A stretch of 64,000 nucleotides of DNA from Alphaproteobacteria bacterium (GTDB taxonomy: Bacteria; Pseudomonadota; Alphaproteobacteria; Rhizobiales; Rhizobiaceae): NCBI GenBank assembly GCA_016861165.1, contig BOKV01000001.1:62001-126000 (forward strand), written 5' to 3'. Shown piece after piece: positions 1 to 9,168 of this stretch (its first letter is position 1; every line of letters begins with the position of its first letter). Under the pieces are notes generated by a model that was not told where the DNA came from, made no database searches, and was given only the letters and a program-made list of their open reading frames with translations. A program made the position numbers and the translations under genes.

Positions 1-809
1 TCGAGATGGTCGGCCGAAAGCGCACCGTGGCGCGCCGCCAGCGCGGCAGCACCGAGATTGGACAATTGCTCTGCATGCAGCTTGACCGGCAAGCCAAGCG
101 ATTTCGCCTTCGCGAACACCTTGTCGATCTGGGCCGGCGAGAAGGCAATGCCCTCGCAGAAGCCGTCGACGGCATCGACCAGGCCGGCGGCGTGTGCCGC
201 TTGCATGGCCGGCAGGCAGACCGCGTCGAGATAGGCATCCGCCCTGCCGCCATATTCCGGCGGGATGGCATGGGCACCGAGGAAACTGGTGACCACCCGG
301 ACCGGGCGGAGTTGCCCGATGCGCCGGGCCACCCGCAACATCTTCAGTTCGGTGTCGACGTCGAGGCCGTAGCCCGACTTGATCTCGATGACGGCGACAC
401 CTTCGCCGATCAGCGCGTCGGCGCGCTTCAGCGCGTCGGCGAGCAGCGCCTCCGCGTCGGTCGCCCGTGTCGCCATGACCGTCGCGACGATGCCGCCGCC
501 GGCCCGCGCGATCGCTTCGTAGCCGGCGCCGGCCAGACGCAACTCGAATTCGAGCGCGCGCTCGCCACCGAAGACCAGATGGGTATGGCAATCGATCAGC
601 GCCGGGGTGACGAGGCGGCCACCGAGATCACGTGCCGGCAAGCCGCGCCAGCGCGCCGGCACCTCGGACGCCGGGCCGCGCCAGGCGATCCGCCCGTCGG
701 CGATGGCGATGGCGGCGTCGGCGATCAGCCCGTAGGGCCCGCCGCCCGGCTCCATCGTCGCGAGATCGGCATGGGTGAGGAGCAGGTCGGCCAAGGCGCT
801 CTTCGCCAT
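1..809 (-). CDS. hutI: Imidazolonepropionase HutI (partial, runs off left edge)
   Basis: Reverse-complement reading from ATG at 809: [65 protein letters not shown]..; open to window edge; divergent from hutF. Confidence 0.92.
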   Translation of the reverse strand, partial: MAKSALADLLLTHADLATMEPGGGPYGLIADAAIAIADGRIAWRGPASEVPARWRGLPARDLGGRLVTPALIDCHTHLVFGGERALEFELRLAGAGYEAIARAGGGIVATVMATRATDAEALLADALKRADALIGEGVAVIEIKSGYGLDVDTELKMLRVARRIGQLRPVRVVTSFLGAHAIPPEYGGRADAYLDAVCLPAMQAAHAAGLVDAVDGFCEGIAFSPAQIDKVFAKAKSLGLPVKLHAEQLSNLGAAALAARHGALSADHL

Positions 810-810
810 C

Positions 811-874
811 TTGATTTGTCTGAAGTTAGTCATATTATGTCTGCACAAATTAACCTGTCAAGCAGGACCCTCGG
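811..874. promoter_or_regulatory. Divergent hutI/hutF promoter region with candidate HutC operator
   Basis: Two TGTCTG direct repeats (817-822, 838-843) 21 bp apart; 6-bp arms ATTTGT (814-819) / ACAAAT (845-850). Confidence 0.35.
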
Positions 875-2239
875 ATGGCCACCCTGTGGGCGCGCACCGC
901 CCTGACCGGCGACGGCTGGCACTCGAACGTCCGTGTCGACGTCGCCGCCGACGGCCGCGTCGCGGCCGTCGAGCACGAGGCGCCGCCGGCGGGCTATCGC
1001 TGCGGCATCCTGCTGCCGGCGCCCGCCAATCTGCACAGCCACGCCTTCCAGCGCGCCATGGCCGGCATGACCGAGCGCCGCGGCCCGTCCGGCGGCGACA
1101 GCTTCTGGACGTGGCGGCGGACCATGTTCGCCTTCCTCGATCACCTGACGCCGGACGACGCCGAGGCGATCACCGCCTTCGCGCAGATGGAGATGCTGGA
1201 GGCCGGCTTCGCCGCCGTCGCCGAGTTCCACTACCTGCATCATCAGCCGGGCGGCGCCCCCTATGGCGATCTCGCCGAGATGGCGAACCGGATCGTCGCC
1301 GCCGCCGGCCAGACCGGCATCGGCCTGACACTCCTGCCCGTCCTTTACCAGCAGGGCGGCTGCGACGGCCGGCCGTTGGCGCCCGGTCAGGTCCGCTTCG
1401 GCAACGACCCCGAGCGTTTCGCCCGACTGCACGAACGTTGCGCTGGCGCGCTCGCCGCCCTGCCCGGCGACGCTCGCCTCGGGGTCGCGCCGCACTCGCT
1501 GCGCGCCGTCTGTCCGGCCGGATTGAGCACGGCGGTGGCGATGTGCCCCGACGGGCCGGTCCACATCCACGCCGCCGAGCAGGTGGCGGAGGTCGAGGAG
1601 GTCGAGGCCGCGCTCGGCGCCCGACCGGTGGCATGGCTCCTCGCCAACCAGCCGATCGACGAGCGCTGGTGCCTGATCCATGCCACCCAGATGGAACCGG
1701 CCGAGACGCTGGCGCTCGCCGCGTCGCGGGCCGTGGCCGGCCTGTGCCCCGTCACCGAGGCGAGCCTCGGCGACGGCATCTTCGACGGCGCTCGCTACCG
1801 CGCCGCCGGCGGCCGTTTCGGCTTCGGGACCGATTCCAACATCGCCATCTCGCTTGCCGGCGAATTGCGGGCGCTCGAATATTCGCAGCGCCTGGCAACG
1901 CGTTCGCGCGCGGTCATGGCGGACGCGGCACGCTCGACCGGGCGGCTCATGTTCGACCAGGCGGCGCGCTGCGGCGCCCAGGCCTGCGGGCGCGATGCCG
2001 GCGCCATCGCGCCGGGACGGCTTGCCGATCTGGTGGCGCTCGATGCCGACACCACCGATCTTGCCCTGCGCCACGACGACGAAATCCTCGACGCCTGGAT
2101 CTTCGCAGGCCAGGACGCCTGCATCACCGATGTCTGGTCTGCCGGCCGTCACGTCGTGCGCGAGGGCGCCCATGTCGAGCGGGAGACGATCGTCAAGCGC
2201 TATCGCCGCACGATGGCCGCGCTGCGGGACCGGCTGTGA
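875..2239 (+). CDS. hutF: Formimidoylglutamate deiminase HutF
   Basis: 454 aa amidohydrolase (NLHSHAFQRAMAG..; HIHAAEQVAEVEE..; GFGTDSNIAISLAGELR..) adjacent to hutI and hutC. Confidence 0.92.
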   Translation: MATLWARTALTGDGWHSNVRVDVAADGRVAAVEHEAPPAGYRCGILLPAPANLHSHAFQRAMAGMTERRGPSGGDSFWTWRRTMFAFLDHLTPDDAEAITAFAQMEMLEAGFAAVAEFHYLHHQPGGAPYGDLAEMANRIVAAAGQTGIGLTLLPVLYQQGGCDGRPLAPGQVRFGNDPERFARLHERCAGALAALPGDARLGVAPHSLRAVCPAGLSTAVAMCPDGPVHIHAAEQVAEVEEVEAALGARPVAWLLANQPIDERWCLIHATQMEPAETLALAASRAVAGLCPVTEASLGDGIFDGARYRAAGGRFGFGTDSNIAISLAGELRALEYSQRLATRSRAVMADAARSTGRLMFDQAARCGAQACGRDAGAIAPGRLADLVALDADTTDLALRHDDEILDAWIFAGQDACITDVWSAGRHVVREGAHVERETIVKRYRRTMAALRDRL

Positions 2240-2937
2240 ACGAGATCGCTATCAATTCCTGGGCGGGCGTGCGCGCCGAACTGCTGCGCCGCATCACCGA
2301 ACGCATATGGAAGCCGGGCGAGACCATCCCCGGCGAGGAGCAGCTTGCGCGCGAGTTCGGCTGCGCGCGGGCAACCGTCAATCGCGCCATGCGCGAACTG
2401 GCCGAGGCCGGGCTGATCGAGCGGCGCCGACGCGCCGGCAGCCGCGTGCGCGTCAGCCCGGACCGCCGGGCGGTGCTGCGCATCCCGGTCATCCGGCTCG
2501 AGGTCGAGGGCCGCGGCCTTGGCTACCGCCATCGCCTCATCGAGCAGGAGACGGCGATGGCGCCGCTGGCGGTGGCGGCCCGGCTGGGGATCGAGCCCGG
2601 CAGCCGGCTCACGCATCTGCGCGCCGTCCATCTCGGCGACGGCCGGCCATTTGCCTGCGAGGACCGCTGGCTTAACGCCGCCGCCGTGCCCGACTTCTCG
2701 CAGGTCGACTTCAACGCCATCTCCATCAACGAATGGCTGGTGCTGAACGCTCCCTTCACCGAGGGCGACATCACCCTTTCGGCCGCCGCGGCCGGCCCGC
2801 GCGAGGCCGAGTGTCTCGGCATCGCCGCCGGGGCGCCCGTCTTCGTCGTCGAACGCACCACCTGGAACCGCGGCGAGCCGATCACCGCGGTGCGGCTCAC
2901 CTATCCGCCGGGCTATTCGATGACGACGCGTCTGTGA
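2236..2937 (+). CDS. hutC: Histidine utilisation repressor HutC (GntR family)
   Basis: GTG at 2236 overlapping hutF stop (GTGA); N-terminal GntR HTH (PGEEQLAREFGCARATVNRAMRELAEAGLIERRRRAGSRV) plus UTRA-like C-terminus. Confidence 0.88.
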   Translation: MNEIAINSWAGVRAELLRRITERIWKPGETIPGEEQLAREFGCARATVNRAMRELAEAGLIERRRRAGSRVRVSPDRRAVLRIPVIRLEVEGRGLGYRHRLIEQETAMAPLAVAARLGIEPGSRLTHLRAVHLGDGRPFACEDRWLNAAAVPDFSQVDFNAISINEWLVLNAPFTEGDITLSAAAAGPREAECLGIAAGAPVFVVERTTWNRGEPITAVRLTYPPGYSMTTRL

Positions 2938-3025
2938 CCGGCTTCATATTCAAGATACAGCATGCGATGATGGCACCAACCTCGCCGAGCGTCCGGCGCG
3001 GGTCGAGCCGAAAGGATGGCCGGTC

Positions 3026-3775
3026 ATGAAGGCCCTTTGTGTCCTCCAACATGTCGAAGCCGAATATCTCGGCCTCCTCGAAGACCACCTCGAAGGGCGC
3101 AACGTCCGCTTCCGCTATGCCCGACCGTTCACCGCCGGCGGCTCGGTGCCGGCCGCGGCGGCCGGATTCGACGGGCTGATCCTGCTCGGCGCCGGCCCGC
3201 TCGGCGTCGTTTCGGGGCCGCTGCTGCCCAGCCTTGCGGCCGAACTGCGGCTAGCGCGCGACTTTCTCGACCATGGCCTGCCCGTGGTCGGCTTCAACCT
3301 TGGCGCGGTGCTGCTGGCGGTGGCGGCCGGCGGCGGCGCCGAGGAAGCGCCGCTGCGCTTTCAGGTGGCGCGGGCGACGCGCACGGCGGATGCGGTGGCG
3401 GGTACCGCCCTGCCCGCGGCCTTCCCGCTGGCGCTCTATCTGCGCGATCGGCCCCTGCTGCCCGCCGGCACGACGGTGATGGCCGCCGACGAATCGGGCG
3501 AGCCGCTGGTGTTCACCGTCCGCGACAATGCCGTCGGCTTTCTCGGCCACCCCGGCATGAAGTCGGGGATGGTCGAGGATTTGGTCATGGAGTTCGACGA
3601 TACGCCACCCGATGTCGCCGACGAACTGGAGCGAATGCGTGCCGCGCAGTCCGACATCGCCGAGGCACTCGGGCCGATCATGGTCGCCCTGACGCAAATG
3701 ACCGGCTGGATGGCCGCCGACGGCGAGAATGGCGTGATTCCGCCCGCCGCCGGCACCGGGGCGCGCGCGACCTGA
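3026..3775 (+). CDS. Class I glutamine amidotransferase-like protein, nucleophile apparently lost
   Basis: GATase-1-like fold pattern (GLILLGAGPLGV.., LPVVGFNLGAVLLA.., GHPGMKS) but Asn at the canonical Cys position. Confidence 0.6.
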   Translation: MKALCVLQHVEAEYLGLLEDHLEGRNVRFRYARPFTAGGSVPAAAAGFDGLILLGAGPLGVVSGPLLPSLAAELRLARDFLDHGLPVVGFNLGAVLLAVAAGGGAEEAPLRFQVARATRTADAVAGTALPAAFPLALYLRDRPLLPAGTTVMAADESGEPLVFTVRDNAVGFLGHPGMKSGMVEDLVMEFDDTPPDVADELERMRAAQSDIAEALGPIMVALTQMTGWMAADGENGVIPPAAGTGARAT

Positions 3776-3826
3776 CCGGCGTCGCGGGCGGCAGAAAGGT
3801 GGCAGGGAACAAATTCAATAATTGCT

Positions 3827-3850
3827 ATATTAGAATATCATGTTATAAAG
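3827..3850. promoter_or_regulatory. Candidate promoter/operator upstream of sHdr operon
   Basis: AT-rich island ATATTAGAATATCATGTTATAAAG; ATATT-AG-AATAT inverted repeat; TAGAATAT and TTATAAAG recur at 12515-12530. Confidence 0.45.
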
Positions 3851-3931
3851 AGACTTGGATTCGTCGCGGAAAGCGATAGATTCCCGGGACAAGGGCCGGC
3901 GGCGGAGAGAGCCGGCTGCGATGGAGGAAAC

Positions 3932-4312
3932 GTGGCCAGCAAGCTCGTCATCATCATGGTCAACACCGATCCGCGCAATGGCGAGGAGCTGGGCGCGCCG
4001 TTCTTCCAGGCGACCGTGGCGGCCGCCATGGACTACGAGGTCGAGGTGATCTGCACGGCCACTTCCGGCCAGCTCATGAAGAAGGGCGTCGCCGAGAAGC
4101 TGGTGGTCAAGCCGGGCTCGCCCAAGACGGTCTACGACTTCATCAAGGACGCCCACGAGGCGGGCGTCAAATTCTATTGCTGCTCGCCCAATCTCGACCT
4201 GTTCGACATGGGCGAGGAGGACCTTATCCCCGAATGCGAGGGCATCGTCGGCGGCGCCAAGGTGATCGAGACGGTGATGGAGGACGACGACGTCAAGGTC
4301 CTGACCTATTGA
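3932..4312 (+). CDS. dsrE: DsrE-family sulfurtransferase (DsrE3C-like)
   Basis: 126 aa DsrE fold; CC pair at residues 83-84 (KFYCCSPNLDLF); first gene of sHdr operon. Confidence 0.82.
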   Translation: MASKLVIIMVNTDPRNGEELGAPFFQATVAAAMDYEVEVICTATSGQLMKKGVAEKLVVKPGSPKTVYDFIKDAHEAGVKFYCCSPNLDLFDMGEEDLIPECEGIVGGAKVIETVMEDDDVKVLTY

Positions 4313-4338
4313 GGGCCGGGCGGCGCCGGGAGGAACAC

Positions 4339-5076
4339 ATGGCTCACGCAGCGACCACCATCGGCGATCCCGTCTCGTCGGCGCCGCCGGTCGCCTATGA
4401 CAAGCTCGAGGAGATCTTCGCCGACATTCGCGGCCACGTCCTCTACGACCACGAACTGCATGGCTGCCTCAACTGCGGCATCTGCACGGCGACCTGCCCC
4501 TCGGCCCAGTATTACGACTATTCGCCGCGCGAGATCGTGCAGCTGCTGTGGACGGAAAATCTCGAGGGCATTTACGACGCCATGCAGGAGAAGATCTGGG
4601 CCTGCGCCCAGTGCTACACCTGCGCGGCGCGCTGCCCGTTCGAGAATTCGCCAGGCGGCCTCGTCATGATCATGCGCGAGGTCGCCATCAAGCACGGCAT
4701 GCAGTCGGCCAAGGACGTGCTGCGACCGTTCTCGCGCGTGCTGCTCAAGGTCATCTCGACCGGCAACCAGCTCGCTCCCAACATGATCACCCGCGACGCC
4801 TTCCCCGACTGGGGGCCCGATGTCTCCAAGGTCGACGCGCCGCTCAACATCCTGCGCAAGGCGATTCCGGTTCCGACCCTGCACACCATGGATACCGCCT
4901 GGGTGGTCAACCTCAGGACGTCGGTGGAGCTCTACACCATCTGGGAGGAGACCGGCGTTCTCGACCAGCTCGAAACGGTCGACGAAAACCTGTTCGACGT
5001 GGTCTCCGATGTCATGGACGAGAAGCGTGAGGAATATGCCGAATGGCTCGAGGAACAGGAAGCAGAGGACGCCTGA
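4339..5076 (+). CDS. hdrC1: sHdrC1, iron-sulfur subunit
   Basis: Two 4Fe-4S motifs: CLNCGICTATCP and CAQCYTCAARCP; first HdrC of operon. Confidence 0.9.
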   Translation: MAHAATTIGDPVSSAPPVAYDKLEEIFADIRGHVLYDHELHGCLNCGICTATCPSAQYYDYSPREIVQLLWTENLEGIYDAMQEKIWACAQCYTCAARCPFENSPGGLVMIMREVAIKHGMQSAKDVLRPFSRVLLKVISTGNQLAPNMITRDAFPDWGPDVSKVDAPLNILRKAIPVPTLHTMDTAWVVNLRTSVELYTIWEETGVLDQLETVDENLFDVVSDVMDEKREEYAEWLEEQEAEDA

Positions 5077-5116
5077 TGCGCGGCGCGCCAAGCGCGGCCC
5101 CGACGAGGAGGTTTCA

Positions 5117-6493
5117 ATGAACAAGCACGAAGACGAAAGGCAGGGCGCCTACACCGGTTTCGGCGAGGAATGGCGGGCCGCCAGCCTGTCGCCAACCGAG
5201 GCGCGCCGCGCCACCGACTGGGTGGAGGCCAGGATCGACCGGCGCTCCATGCTGACCGGCAAGAACCGCGTCGAGGACATCCGCGACGCCATGTGGCAGC
5301 TCGAGAAGGACGGCGAAATCATCGTCCACCGCATCGACGAGCGCCACAAGCCGGTGATCGCGCGCACGCTCTACGGCTGGGAGAAGAAGATCCCGACGAC
5401 CAATCTGTGGCAGCACAAGTCGTGTGGCCAGTGCGGCAACATCCCCGGCTACCCCACCTCGGTGATGTGGCTGATGAACGAGCTCGGCGTCGCCTATCTC
5501 GACGAGACCGACCAGACCTCGTGCACGGCGTGGAACTACCACGGCTCCGGCATCGGCAACGTCGTCTCGCTCGCCGCCGTGTTCCTGCGCAACTTCCACC
5601 AGGCCTATGTGTCGGCGAAGGCGCAGGGCCTCGATGTCGGCACCTACTTTCCGCTGGTCCATTGCGGCACCTCGTTCGGCAACTACAAGGAGATGCGCAT
5701 CTTCCTGATGCACTCGGCCGAGTTGCGCGAACAGGTGAAGAAGATCCTCGGCAAGCTCGGCCGCCTCGTCGACGGCAAGCTGCTCATCCCCGAGGAGATC
5801 GTCCACTATTCGGAATGGCTGCATGTCATGCGCCAGCGCATCGCCGAGCGCCAGACGATCGATGTCAGCAACATCCGCGCCACCGTCCATCCGGCCTGCC
5901 ATGTCTACAAGATGGTGCCGGAGGACGTGATCTACGACGAAACGGTCTTGAACGGTGACCGCGTCGCCGTTTCCACCGGCCTGATGCAGACGCTCGGCGC
6001 CCAGGTGATCGACTATTCGACCTGGTACGATTGCTGCGGCTTCGGCTTCCGCCACATCATCGGCGAGCGCGAGTTCACCCGCTCCTTCGCCATCGACCGC
6101 AAGATCAAGGTGGCGGTGGAGGAGGCGCGCGCCGACGTGATGATCGGTCACGACACCGGCTGCATCACCACGCTCGACAAGAACCAGTGGATCGGCAAGG
6201 CCGTCGACAAGGTCTATGCGCTGCCGATCATGGCCGACTGCCAGTTCGCGGCGCTGGCGCTCGGCGCCCATCCCTACAAGCTCGCCCAGCTGCACTGGCA
6301 CGCCTCGCCCTTCGAGCAGCTTCTCGAGAAGCTCGGCATCGACTGGGAGAAGGCCAAGGCCGAGTTCGAGGCCTATCTGGAGGAGGTCAAGGCCGGCCGC
6401 ATCGAAACGCTCTACGATCCCAAGCGCGCGATCACCTCCGGACCGGGCTACGTGAAGCCCGCCATGCTGGCCGCCGCGGAGGCGGGCAAATGA
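5117..6493 (+). CDS. hdrB1: sHdrB1, heterodisulfide reductase subunit B-like
   Basis: 458 aa with Cys-rich motifs SCGQCGNIPGYP, HPACHVYK, WYDCCGFGFRH; overlaps hdrA start (ATGA). Confidence 0.9.
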   Translation: MNKHEDERQGAYTGFGEEWRAASLSPTEARRATDWVEARIDRRSMLTGKNRVEDIRDAMWQLEKDGEIIVHRIDERHKPVIARTLYGWEKKIPTTNLWQHKSCGQCGNIPGYPTSVMWLMNELGVAYLDETDQTSCTAWNYHGSGIGNVVSLAAVFLRNFHQAYVSAKAQGLDVGTYFPLVHCGTSFGNYKEMRIFLMHSAELREQVKKILGKLGRLVDGKLLIPEEIVHYSEWLHVMRQRIAERQTIDVSNIRATVHPACHVYKMVPEDVIYDETVLNGDRVAVSTGLMQTLGAQVIDYSTWYDCCGFGFRHIIGEREFTRSFAIDRKIKVAVEEARADVMIGHDTGCITTLDKNQWIGKAVDKVYALPIMADCQFAALALGAHPYKLAQLHWHASPFEQLLEKLGIDWEKAKAEFEAYLEEVKAGRIETLYDPKRAITSGPGYVKPAMLAAAEAGK

Positions 6494-7545
6494 CCGCGCT
6501 GCCCGTGCTAATCGTTGGCGCCGGCCCGGCCGGCCTCGCCGCAGCCCACGCGCTTGCCTCGGCCGGCCAGCCGGTGCAGCTCGTCGAAAAGGAGAAGGTG
6601 CTGGGCGGCGCGCCGATCCTGTCGGGCTACGCCAAGCTGGTGCCGTCCGGCGAATGGGCGAAGGACGCCATCGGCGGCATGGTCAGGCGGGTCGAGGAGA
6701 ACCCGCTGATCGTCACACGCAGAGGCGTCTCCGTGGCCAGCTTCGACGGCGGGCCGGGCGCATTCAAGGCAACTCTGTCCGACGGCACCAAGGTCAACGC
6801 CGCCGCCGCCATCCTCGCCACCGGCTTCACCCATTTCGATTCGGTCAACAAGCCCGAATGGGGTTTCGGCACCTATCCCGACGTGGTCACCACCACCCAG
6901 GTCGAACAGATGCTGTCGTCCGGCAAGGGTGTGCGCTGCCCGTCCGACGGCCGCGAACCGGAACGGGTCGCCATCCTGCTCTGCGTCGGCTCGCGCGACC
7001 GCCAGATCGGCCGCACCTGGTGCTCGAAGGTGTGCTGCACGGTGTCGGCCAACCTGGCCATGGAGATCCGCGAGACGCTGCCCAACTGCAACGTCTACAT
7101 CTACTACATGGATATCCGCACCTTCGGCCTCTACGAGGACAAGTACTACTGGGAAAGCCAGGAGGAGTTCAAGGTCAAGTACATCAAGGCGCGCATCGCC
7201 GAGGTTACCTCCGACGGAAAGCGCCTGATCGTCAAGGGCGAGGACACGCTGGTCAAGCGCCCGATCACCATCCCTTTCGACATGGTCGTCCACGCCATCG
7301 GCATGGACCCCAATGTCGACAACATGAAGCTTTCGGCGATCTTCGATGTGAAGCTGCATCCGCACGGCTATATCGAGCGCGCCTCCACCTATGCGGCGAT
7401 GTCGGGGACCTCGCGGCCGGGCGTGTTCGTCGCCGGGGCGGCGACGGGACCGGAGACCATCGACGATTCGATTGCGCAGGGCCAGGCCGCCGCCATGGCG
7501 GCGCTCGCCTGCTGCCACGAACTCGTCGGGGAGGAGGCGGCATGA
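6490..7545 (+). CDS. hdrA: sHdrA, FAD-binding subunit
   Basis: VLIVGAGPAGLAAAHALASAG..; CVGSRDRQIGRTWCSKVCC; GVFVAGAATGPETIDDSIAQGQAAA. Confidence 0.92.
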   Translation: MTALPVLIVGAGPAGLAAAHALASAGQPVQLVEKEKVLGGAPILSGYAKLVPSGEWAKDAIGGMVRRVEENPLIVTRRGVSVASFDGGPGAFKATLSDGTKVNAAAAILATGFTHFDSVNKPEWGFGTYPDVVTTTQVEQMLSSGKGVRCPSDGREPERVAILLCVGSRDRQIGRTWCSKVCCTVSANLAMEIRETLPNCNVYIYYMDIRTFGLYEDKYYWESQEEFKVKYIKARIAEVTSDGKRLIVKGEDTLVKRPITIPFDMVVHAIGMDPNVDNMKLSAIFDVKLHPHGYIERASTYAAMSGTSRPGVFVAGAATGPETIDDSIAQGQAAAMAALACCHELVGEEAA

Positions 7546-8411
7546 TGCGCGCCTTCGGTATCGGCAGGGCCAGGCCTTCCGCACCGGCCCGCCCGGTGCT
7601 CGACCTGTCGGGGCCGCGCCTGCGCCGGGCGTTCGAGAACCTCATCACCTCGGCCGAGGCGACCGGCGGGATCGAACGCTATGCCGGCGCGCTGGCGCTC
7701 AAGGCCTCGCTGTTCGACGAGGTCCTGGGCCACGGCCGCGCCGCCACCATGCCGGAATCACGGTTCCGCGACGTTGCCTGCTTCATCGCGCCGGCGCGCC
7801 GGCGCATCGGGCCGTGGCTTGAAGCCAACCGCTTCGAGTTCCTGCGCCGCCGCATCGCCGAACTGATGGCGGATGACGGCGACCTTGCCGCCGTCGACCG
7901 GCGCATCGCCGCCTTCACCGGCGCCTTCCCGGCCGACCGCGAGCACCGCTGGACGCGCGATCTCGCCGCCGAAATCCTGCATTTTTCGGCGCCCGAGCGT
8001 TATCCGCTGATGACCCGCTGGGTCTGGGACCACGGCGTCGGATCCGGTGTCCTGCGCGAAATCTGGCATGCCGAGGATGTCGATGCCGCGCTGATCGCCG
8101 TCGACGACGGCATCGCCACCCACCTGGCGCTGCGCGAGGAACTGACCGGCTTCCTCAAGGACAATGGCGTGTTCCGCGACCTGCCCTTTTATGTCGATAT
8201 CCTCTGCGCCCACGTCTATGCCGGCTACATCAACGACCGCGGCGGCCACTATCTGAAGCCCGATTTCTGCGGCGAATCGCGCGACGCCATGCTGCATACA
8301 AGGCGCATGCTGGGGCTCGACGCGGTCGATACGGCCACCGGGCGCACCAGACTCAAACTCATCGACGGCAGCGCCCATGTGCTGGCCGAACCGCTGAAGC
8401 TCAACGCGTGA
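7542..8411 (+). CDS. Conserved hypothetical protein of type I sHdr operons (Hyp)
   Basis: 289 aa; sits between hdrA and hdrC2, the position of 'hyp' in type I shdr clusters. Confidence 0.75.
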   Translation: MMRAFGIGRARPSAPARPVLDLSGPRLRRAFENLITSAEATGGIERYAGALALKASLFDEVLGHGRAATMPESRFRDVACFIAPARRRIGPWLEANRFEFLRRRIAELMADDGDLAAVDRRIAAFTGAFPADREHRWTRDLAAEILHFSAPERYPLMTRWVWDHGVGSGVLREIWHAEDVDAALIAVDDGIATHLALREELTGFLKDNGVFRDLPFYVDILCAHVYAGYINDRGGHYLKPDFCGESRDAMLHTRRMLGLDAVDTATGRTRLKLIDGSAHVLAEPLKLNA

Positions 8412-8421
8412 GGCGCCGGCG

Positions 8422-9168
8422 ATGCCGATTCACGAAAAATCGCTGATCCGCCGCGAGAACCTGGTGTCGCAGGACAAGCTGGTGCTCGACGGCATCGATG
8501 TCTCCGGCCACTGGTCGACCTTCATCGAGAACCGCTCGGTCACCGACTACAACGAGGCCCTGCAGGAGGAGATCGCCGCGCTGCCCGGCGGCGAGTTCAT
8601 CCACCGCTGCTGGCAGTGCGGCTCGTGCACCAATGCGTGCACGGTCAACGCCATCAATCCCGATTTCAATCCGCGCTACTGGATCTACCTGATCCGCATG
8701 GGGCTCGAAGCCGAGCTGCTGCGCGACAAGGATATCATCTGGCAGTGCGTATCCTGCAACAAATGCACCTATGCCTGCCCGCGCGACGTCAATCCGGAGG
8801 GCGTGATGAAGGCGACCGCCCACTGGCTGGAACTGAAGGGCCATACGGAGAAGAAGCCGTCGATGATCTTCGACGAGGAGTTCACCGAGCAGATCGTCAT
8901 GACCGGCCGCATCGAGGACGGCAAGGTGCTGCGCCGCTTCCTTGCCGAGACCGGCCAGCCGCTCCTCCAGGACTGGCTGGTGGCGCTGGTGCGCGGCCTC
9001 GTCTTCCGGCTGCCGGTGACCCTGCTCGCCAAGCTCGGCCTGGCCACGCTGTTCCATCCGCGCACGCGCGGCTGGGGAGCGTCGCGCCGGGCGATCGAGG
9101 AATTCATCGACGAACGCCACCGCGCCGACCGCAAGGCGCTCGGCCTCGACATCCAGGGAGCCGAATGA
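8422..9168 (+). CDS. hdrC2: sHdrC2, iron-sulfur subunit
   Basis: CWQCGSCTNACTVN and CVSCNKCTYACPRDVNP 4Fe-4S motifs. Confidence 0.9.
   Translation: MPIHEKSLIRRENLVSQDKLVLDGIDVSGHWSTFIENRSVTDYNEALQEEIAALPGGEFIHRCWQCGSCTNACTVNAINPDFNPRYWIYLIRMGLEAELLRDKDIIWQCVSCNKCTYACPRDVNPEGVMKATAHWLELKGHTEKKPSMIFDEEFTEQIVMTGRIEDGKVLRRFLAETGQPLLQDWLVALVRGLVFRLPVTLLAKLGLATLFHPRTRGWGASRRAIEEFIDERHRADRKALGLDIQGAE

Noticed and set aside
6-905. 299-aa plus-strand ORF at left edge
   Set aside because: The minus strand encodes HutI, which the ORF track omits because it runs off the window
830-2173. 447-aa minus-strand ORF opposite hutF
   Set aside because: Composition typical of antisense frames; HutF motifs are on plus strand
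775-2937. 720-aa plus-strand ORF read as one protein
   Set aside because: N-terminal two-thirds is out of frame with hutF and meaningless; only the part from GTG 2236 (HutC) is real
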